A DNA stretch of 10,016 nucleotides, taken from contig JAJPZD010000160.1 of assembly GCA_021204605.1 (NCBI GenBank), forward strand, positions 1-10,016. Direction: 5' to 3'. The notes under the pieces were generated by a model. That model had not been told where the DNA came from. It made no database searches and saw nothing but the letters and a program-made list of their open reading frames with translations. Below are positions 1 to 4,700 of this stretch, in pieces (the stretch's first letter is position 1; each line of letters opens with the position of its first letter). A program made the position numbers and the translations under genes. This stretch comes from Prevotella sp. Lineage in GTDB: Bacteria > Bacteroidota > Bacteroidia > Bacteroidales > Bacteroidaceae.

Positions 1-45
1 CCCCCCCCCCCCCCCCCATTTTTTTTTACTCCTCCGCCCCCCCCC
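1..45. repeat. Homopolymer tracts (C17+, T9, C9)
   Basis: The window opens with at least 17 consecutive C, one A, nine T (19-27), a short CT-rich linker and nine more C (37-45). The true length of the first C run is unknown because it meets the window edge. A C-run followed by a T-run is what the descending arm and U-tract of an intrinsic terminator for a plus-strand gene to the left would look like, but the matching G-run is not visible. Long C runs are also prone to slippage or assembly error. No gene is visible here. Confidence 0.5.
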
Positions 46-225
46 GACAGCAACACCGAGTCTCCCGGCGGCCGCGTCAGCTGTGTATACCACACGGGAG
101 GGGGGAAGCCTGGCGGGGTATGAAGCACCTCTAAATCCCCGTAAGGGGGAGTCTTTGTGCGGCTGAAAGCGAATGTAAACACTATTAATATAGCGAAAGG
201 AGAAATTATTTTTAATATATATGTT
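46..225 (+). other. GC-rich structured segment, possible RNA
   Basis: This stretch is far more GC-rich than the DNA after it and holds several inverted repeats: a 6-bp stem (62-67 with 95-100) enclosing a GTGT/ACAC pair (83-86 with 92-95); the palindrome GCGGCCGC at 68-75; and a CCCC-GTAA-GGGG hairpin with a GNRA-type tetraloop around 137-148, followed by GTCTTT. Directly after comes GTGCG at 157-161, then a purine-rich AAAGGAG at 196-202. It could be a structured leader, a small non-coding RNA, or a degenerate piece of a group II intron (GTGCG is the usual intron 5' end). I see no domain V hairpin or reverse transcriptase gene, so the intron idea is weak. No recognised RNA family was identified by eye. 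Confidence 0.3.
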
Positions 226-426
226 ATGAACAGACGGAAAGGAAAGAGTACCATGCTACCAGGTAGTGGTGGTACAGAGAGGATGACTAATAAGAAACGA
301 TTAGAACTCTTACTGTCATGTGAAAGCAAGGAAGAAATGTTAAGCCATTTGGCTGTGTTGACACCTTTGCAAAGGGTAAATTTTTTCATGCATATTCTTA
401 AGTATTTGGTGCCAAAGGCGAAATAA
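226..426 (+). CDS. Small hypothetical protein, start uncertain
   Basis: The reading frame ends at TAA 424-426. Candidate starts are GTG 157 (89 aa), ATG 226 (66 aa, chosen) and ATG 283 (47 aa, directly behind an AGAGAGG purine run). The N-terminal part looks low in protein character, and positions 248-275 form a hairpin (GTACCA/TGGTAC around CTAC/GTAG). From ATG 283 onward the peptide looks like a genuine small folded protein: a charged start (MTNKKRLELL), an acidic middle (ESKEEMLSHL) and a hydrophobic amphipathic C-terminal helix (LQRVNFFMHILKYLV). An intrinsic terminator follows 60 bases downstream, consistent with a short transcript ending there. I do not recognise the family and assign no function. 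If only the last 47 codons are translated, the upstream part would be leader RNA. Confidence 0.35.
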   Translation: MNRRKGKSTMLPGSGGTERMTNKKRLELLLSCESKEEMLSHLAVLTPLQRVNFFMHILKYLVPKAK

Positions 427-485
427 TAAGACTGACAAATCTTATTATAAGCCCGACAGCGACAAAAGAATTTCCTTAACAATCG

Positions 486-520
486 GGCGGTTAACTCAAA
501 AGGTTAACCGCCTGGTTTTT
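486..520 (+). terminator. Intrinsic terminator
   Basis: A perfect 10-bp stem (486-495 with 503-512, arm GGCGGTTAAC) closes a 7-base loop and is followed by TGGTTTTT. This would end any transcript from the small ORF region and insulate the restriction-modification operon from upstream transcription. A second, weaker stem (GCCCGA 451-456 with TCGGGC 483-488) shares three bases with the terminator foot, so the two cannot both form fully. Confidence 0.8.
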
Positions 521-703
521 CAATAATGTTTCACAAATGAAGAAAGAGATAGATGATTTTATTTTTTTTAAGAGAAAACATGAGAGGTGTGCCGCAATTT
601 GGCATATCTTGTTTTTAATTTTGCATTGTGATAAGAGGGAAGACGGATGGGCGTGGCATTAGGGCGTATTAAGCCTGAAATCAGCCGATTTAGGATTTAC
701 CTC
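521..703. other. AT-rich intergenic DNA, no gene seen
   Basis: Together with the terminator and promoter this belongs to the 385-base stretch (427-811) without a convincing gene. It contains A/T runs, a weak 6-bp hairpin with a G-T wobble (588-593 with 601-606) followed by a T-rich stretch, and an isolated match to the Bacteroidetes -7 box (TAATTTTG, 616-623) without a TTTG at the right distance upstream. Nothing here supports a coding region. Confidence 0.5.
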
Positions 704-734
704 TTTGAAATATAGGATTTATTGTTTAACTTTG
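704..734 (+). promoter_or_regulatory. Promoter of the restriction-modification operon
   Basis: TTTG at 704-707, a 19-base spacer, then TAACTTTG at 727-734. This is an exact match to the Bacteroidetes primary sigma factor consensus (-33 TTTG, -7 TAnnTTTG). The predicted transcript begins near 741, leaving a leader of about 70 bases before the GTG start of the first methyltransferase. The recR promoter in the same window has the same -7 sequence and spacing, which makes this call strong. Confidence 0.85.
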
Positions 735-757
735 CAAAGTCCAATAAATACGTATTT
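729..757 (+). promoter_or_regulatory. Two tandem 12-bp palindromes at the start site
   Basis: ACTTTGCAAAGT (729-740) and AAATACGTATTT (746-757) are both perfect palindromes, separated by five bases with centres 17 bp apart. The first overlaps the end of the -7 element; the second lies just past the predicted transcript start. The position suits operators for repression, or short hairpins at the 5' end of the mRNA. The two sequences differ, so one regulator binding both by the same contacts is not obvious. The recR promoter lacks this arrangement. Confidence 0.45.
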
Positions 758-811
758 GAAAGTTACATTTTGTATTTTGAGCGTTTCTAAACACTTTGAA
801 TTTGTAAAACT

Positions 812-1942
812 GTGGAAAGGAAATATACTTTTGTCGATTTGTTTGCCGGCTGTGGGGGATTAAGTCTTGGTCTTCAACAGGCTGGTTTTATCCCCTGTTT
901 TGTAAATGAAATAAAAGAACAATTCTGTAATACATATAAAGTCAATCACGATTTAAGTGATGACCATTATTTTGTAGGTGATATAAAAGATCTTAACCAA
1001 AATATAGATAAATATTCCGAATTATTGTCTGATGTCACATTGGTTTGTGGCGGTCCTCCTTGTCAAGGTTTTTCCATGGCCAATAGGCAACGAATACTTG
1101 ATGACCCAAGAAATATTTTATACAAGCAATTCCTTATATTCCTTAATCACACCAGGCCAAAGTTTTTCATTATGGAAAATGTAAAAGGGATGATGAAAAA
1201 AATTGATGAAATAAAAAATGGTTTGAGAGAATATTTGGGTGAAGATTACAAGTATGGATATGCTATATTAAAAGCTCAAGATTTTGGCGTACCTCAAAAT
1301 AGAGAGCGTTTTATTATGATTGGGAATAGAATTGATTTATCACCAGAAGAAATTTTTTCAGAGATTAATCAAAATAAAAGGAAACCTTTTGTTCTAAAAG
1401 ATGCATTACAAGGATTACCTCATTTGGAATCCAAAAAGAACAAAGGTTTAATTGAAACCGAATGTGAGGAATCGGGATTTACCGTTTGTGATTTTTCTTA
1501 TATTGAAAATGATTTTTACAGATTTATAAATGGGGATAAAAAAATAAACAAATTATACAATCACAAGAATCGTTACAATAATCAGCGAGATATTGAGATT
1601 TACCGAAGACTTCCACAAGGTGCTAATTCACTTCATGAGTCTATATCCGATATCATGCCATACAAAAGACGAAACAACATTTTTAAAGATAAATACTTTA
1701 AGCTTGATGAAACACAGATATGTAAAACAATAACTTCACATATGCAATATGACTGTAATATGTATATTCATCCATGGGAAGCACGTGGATTAAGTCCGAG
1801 GGAAGCTGCAAGAATACAGACATTTCCAGATGATTATATAATTACAGGTTCACAAAATCTATGGTATGCTCAAGTAGGGAATGCAGTTCCTGTAAAGTTA
1901 GCAAAAGCGATTGGTAAAGGAATAATAAAATTCTTAGGATGA
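812..1942 (+). CDS. DNA (cytosine-5-)-methyltransferase M1, LlaJI-type
   Basis: Transfers a methyl group from S-adenosylmethionine to C5 of cytosine in the target of the linked nuclease, protecting host DNA. The 376-aa protein has the C5-methyltransferase motifs in canonical order: motif I (SAM binding) VDLFAGCGGLSLG at 8-20; motif IV with catalytic Cys84 in GGPPCQGFS; motif VI ENV at 122-124; motif VIII QNRERF at 162-167; target recognition region about 172-325; motif IX SPREAARIQTFP at 328-339; motif X QVGNAVP at 354-360. The start is GTG, preceded in frame by TGA at 797 with no ATG between and no Shine-Dalgarno. Its TGA stop overlaps the next gene in ATGA. Codons are very AT-rich, unlike recR, which suggests acquisition. 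No N-terminal DNA-binding extension for autorepression is seen. Family assignment is very secure; exact target unknown. Confidence 0.95.
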   Translation: MERKYTFVDLFAGCGGLSLGLQQAGFIPCFVNEIKEQFCNTYKVNHDLSDDHYFVGDIKDLNQNIDKYSELLSDVTLVCGGPPCQGFSMANRQRILDDPRNILYKQFLIFLNHTRPKFFIMENVKGMMKKIDEIKNGLREYLGEDYKYGYAILKAQDFGVPQNRERFIMIGNRIDLSPEEIFSEINQNKRKPFVLKDALQGLPHLESKKNKGLIETECEESGFTVCDFSYIENDFYRFINGDKKINKLYNHKNRYNNQRDIEIYRRLPQGANSLHESISDIMPYKRRNNIFKDKYFKLDETQICKTITSHMQYDCNMYIHPWEARGLSPREAARIQTFPDDYIITGSQNLWYAQVGNAVPVKLAKAIGKGIIKFLG

Positions 1943-3015
1943 GACATTTAGAACTTTTTTCTGGAATTGGAGGTTTCCGTCGTGCAATGGATTTATTAAC
2001 CCATGATAAAATCATGGATTTTCAAAGTGTGGGATATTCAGAAATAGATAAAAAAGCAATAGATACATATTGTGCAAATTATCATCCTACAAATAATGAA
2101 ATACCTTTGGGAGATATTGTAACTTTTACAAAAGATAGTAAAAGAATTGAAGATTTGCCTCCTTTTGAATTGCTTACAGGAGGTTTTCCGTGTCAGACAT
2201 TCAGCATGATGGGGAAACAGGCTGGTTTTAATGAGGACAGAGGGCAGATGTTTTTCCGCATTATGGACATTATTAATATATGTAAGCCAAGATATGTACT
2301 ATTGGAAAATGTTAAAAATATTGTTACGCATGACAAAGGTCAAACTTTTGCACGTATAATATATGAACTTGAAAATATTGGATATCATGTTTTTTATGAT
2401 ATATTTAACACAGCAGATTTTCATCTTCCACAAACCCGAAATAGAGTTTTAATATTTGCAACGAAAGAAAAAGTTCAATTCGGTTTTCAATATTTATTTA
2501 ATGCTAAGAGCATAGCAAATATGTTTGATAAAGTATATATGAAAACATCTGTTTTCTATTATGATGACGTTACAAGTTTGTTATCAAAAGATGTTCCTCT
2601 TAAATATTTCTTATCAGATCAGATTAAACCAACTTTGTTGGCAGACGGTTCGGCAAATTTCAAATCAAAATCAGATATTAACATGAAAATTGCACGTCCT
2701 CTTACAGCAACAATGCATAAAATGCATCGGGCATGTCAAGATAACTATTATAGTCAAGATTTCATTGATTCAAAAGGCTTGATTAATCCTGTTTTGACCA
2801 TGTCAAAAGAAGAATTAGCAAAACTTCAAATAAGAAAGTTAACCCCTGAAGAAGCTTTTATGCTACAGGGATTTCCAAATGATTTTGCTTCTAACGGTAG
2901 AAACGCTGGAGTTTCTGATGGCGCTTTATACAGACAAGCTGGTAATGCCGTCAGTGTAAATACTGTATATGCCATACTTTATTATCTAATAACAAACAAA
3001 ATAATTCATGAATAA
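1939..3015 (+). CDS. DNA (cytosine-5-)-methyltransferase M2, LlaJI-type
   Basis: Second cytosine-C5 methyltransferase of the same system, 358 aa. Visible motifs: motif I LELFSGIGGFRRAM at 4-17; motif IV with catalytic Cys85 in GGFPCQTFSM; motif VI ENV at 123-125; motif VIII QTRNRV at 165-170; variable target recognition region roughly 176-300; motif IX LTPEEAFMLQGFP at 301-313; motif X QAGNAVSV at 333-340. ATG overlaps the M1 stop by four bases (ATGA), pointing to translational coupling. The target recognition region has no evident similarity to that of M1, so the two probably do not modify the same strand sequence. In LlaJI (known target GACGC) one methyltransferase is needed per strand because the site is asymmetric; I infer the same logic here. 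AT-rich codon use matches M1. Confidence 0.95.
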   Translation: MRHLELFSGIGGFRRAMDLLTHDKIMDFQSVGYSEIDKKAIDTYCANYHPTNNEIPLGDIVTFTKDSKRIEDLPPFELLTGGFPCQTFSMMGKQAGFNEDRGQMFFRIMDIINICKPRYVLLENVKNIVTHDKGQTFARIIYELENIGYHVFYDIFNTADFHLPQTRNRVLIFATKEKVQFGFQYLFNAKSIANMFDKVYMKTSVFYYDDVTSLLSKDVPLKYFLSDQIKPTLLADGSANFKSKSDINMKIARPLTATMHKMHRACQDNYYSQDFIDSKGLINPVLTMSKEELAKLQIRKLTPEEAFMLQGFPNDFASNGRNAGVSDGALYRQAGNAVSVNTVYAILYYLITNKIIHE

Positions 3016-4648
3016 TATGGACGAGATTGTAAAACGAATTTCTGATACAAATGCCAGTTATCGCACAAGAGGTGCTGGTGATGCTAAAAACACTGATTTA
3101 TTCCTTGACAATGATTTCTATAGTTATTTTAAGGGATATGATGAACAAATAACTGTAAGATTTAATAAAGAAAATCTTAGTCAAGCTATTTTATTTATTG
3201 CTTCAATATTACCACGAAAATTCGATTGTTCTGCCACACATAAAGAAATATTTTATTCCAAAGAATTTGTAATTAATCAATTATTATTTTTGGATGCTGT
3301 TTTTTCTGAAAATGGTAACCCTATTGACACTATTACACAAAAATGGAATATTCGAAAGGATCAAGAAAAGAAAAATAAAAAAATTGATACGAGATTTTAT
3401 TTCAACGGTTTAATAAAAGACATAGAATATGTAGATAATTCAGGAAAAACTGTTGACGGAAAATTTACAATACGTAATTATCTTGCAGGTGGTTTCTCCG
3501 ATTTACATATAAAGAAATCCAATGATGGGATTTTCGATGTCTATATTACAAATAAAACAGAAGCAGACAACGATGATAAAGACAAAGATTTAGAAGAACT
3601 AGAACTATCGGAAAATTATCAGCAAATTTATTATGGTGCTCCCGGAACGGGAAAATCGCATAGTGTGAAACTTGAGACAAAGGCATTGGAGAAGCAAGGG
3701 AGAGTAGTTAGAACGACTTTCCATCCAGACAGTGATTACTCGACTTTTGTAGGTTGTTATAAACCGACGATGAGGAAAACAGGGGTGAAAAACGCTGTTG
3801 GGAAGGACGAGGAGACTATTGTCTATGAGTTTGTGCCTCAGTCATTCCTTCAAGCGTATGTTGATGCGTGGAAGAGCTTAGATGAGCCGGAGTTTCTGGT
3901 TATTGAGGAGATCAATCGTGGGAACTGTGCGCAGATATTCGGGGATTTGTTCCAGTTGTTGGACAGGGATGGGAATGGATATTCGGAATATGCTATACGT
4001 GCGGACAAGGACTTGCAGAAATATCTTGGAGAGGCGTTTGATGGAGTTGAGATTGACGGTTATCCGAAGATAAAGCGAGGAGAGGAGCTGCTGTTGCCTA
4101 AAAATTTCTATATCCGTGCCACGATGAACACGAGCGACCAGAGTCTGTTTCCGATAGACTCGGCGTTCAAGCGTCGTTGGGACTGGAAATACATACCGAT
4201 AGCGAAGGGAGAGGATAGAGACACCAAAAAAGAATTGGAGTGGAAGATTGATGCCGATGGGGAGAGATACGACTGGTGGGAGTTCATACAGAAGATCAAC
4301 AAGATAGTCATTGACACCACGAGCTCTGAGGACAAGCAGTTAGGATTTTTCTTCTGCAAGTCAGACCGAGAAGGCATAATAAGAGCGGAGACATTTGTGA
4401 GCAAGGTGATATTCTACCTATGGAATGACGTATTCAAGGACTACGGTTTTGACGATGAGATTTTCAAGGACAGAGATGACAACGGCAAGCTCTCCTTTGA
4501 CAAGTTTTATGATGGTAAAGGCGATGTTGTAGTCGGGAAAGTGAGGATGTTCCTCAGGAATCTGAAATTAGAGTCGGAAAAGGCAGTTGGAAACGCCGGG
4601 GAAGTCGATAATGGCGGAACGGAAGTGAAGGCCGGAGCTGAGGCGTAG
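3008..4648 (+). CDS. McrB-like AAA+ GTPase restriction subunit R1 (LlaJI-type)
   Basis: Predicted DNA-recognition and GTP-driven motor subunit, 546 aa. Residues 1-190 are a separate N-terminal domain without AAA motifs; in LlaJI R1 relatives this part is a site-specific DNA-binding domain. An acidic linker (about 186-200) precedes the AAA+ core: Walker A GAPGTGKS at 210-217, Walker B plus McrB signature VIEEINRGN at 298-306, sensor MNTSDQS at 373-379 (McrB has MNTADRS), and FKRRWDW at 387-393 as candidate arginine finger/sensor. The last 20 residues are Gly/Glu/Ala low complexity. It overlaps M2 by eight bases; ATG 3017 is an alternative start. Composition changes abruptly within the gene: about 20-32% GC in sampled lines up to about 3600, then 40-48% from just before Walker A. 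R1 is expected to form a GTP-bound ring that engages R2. Family confidence is high; the target cannot be read from sequence. Confidence 0.93.
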   Translation: MNNMDEIVKRISDTNASYRTRGAGDAKNTDLFLDNDFYSYFKGYDEQITVRFNKENLSQAILFIASILPRKFDCSATHKEIFYSKEFVINQLLFLDAVFSENGNPIDTITQKWNIRKDQEKKNKKIDTRFYFNGLIKDIEYVDNSGKTVDGKFTIRNYLAGGFSDLHIKKSNDGIFDVYITNKTEADNDDKDKDLEELELSENYQQIYYGAPGTGKSHSVKLETKALEKQGRVVRTTFHPDSDYSTFVGCYKPTMRKTGVKNAVGKDEETIVYEFVPQSFLQAYVDAWKSLDEPEFLVIEEINRGNCAQIFGDLFQLLDRDGNGYSEYAIRADKDLQKYLGEAFDGVEIDGYPKIKRGEELLLPKNFYIRATMNTSDQSLFPIDSAFKRRWDWKYIPIAKGEDRDTKKELEWKIDADGERYDWWEFIQKINKIVIDTTSSEDKQLGFFFCKSDREGIIRAETFVSKVIFYLWNDVFKDYGFDDEIFKDRDDNGKLSFDKFYDGKGDVVVGKVRMFLRNLKLESEKAVGNAGEVDNGGTEVKAGAEA

Positions 4649-4700
4649 GTTTAGGACGAGGAAGGCACGCATTAATAAACACACACCAGAACAAACACGC

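Noticed and set aside
616..623. Second promoter (TAATTTTG) upstream of the R-M operon
   Set aside because: No TTTG at 19-21 bases upstream; AT-rich DNA gives such matches by chance.
157..800. Intact group II intron beginning at GTGCG
   Set aside because: No domain V hairpin, no reverse transcriptase ORF and no convincing 3' end are visible downstream; at most a fragment.
812..3015. Type II restriction pair or solitary Dcm-like enzymes
   Set aside because: Both methyltransferases overlap each other and R1 tightly, and R1/R2 form a McrBC/LlaJI-type pair, so a four-gene GTP-dependent system explains the region better.
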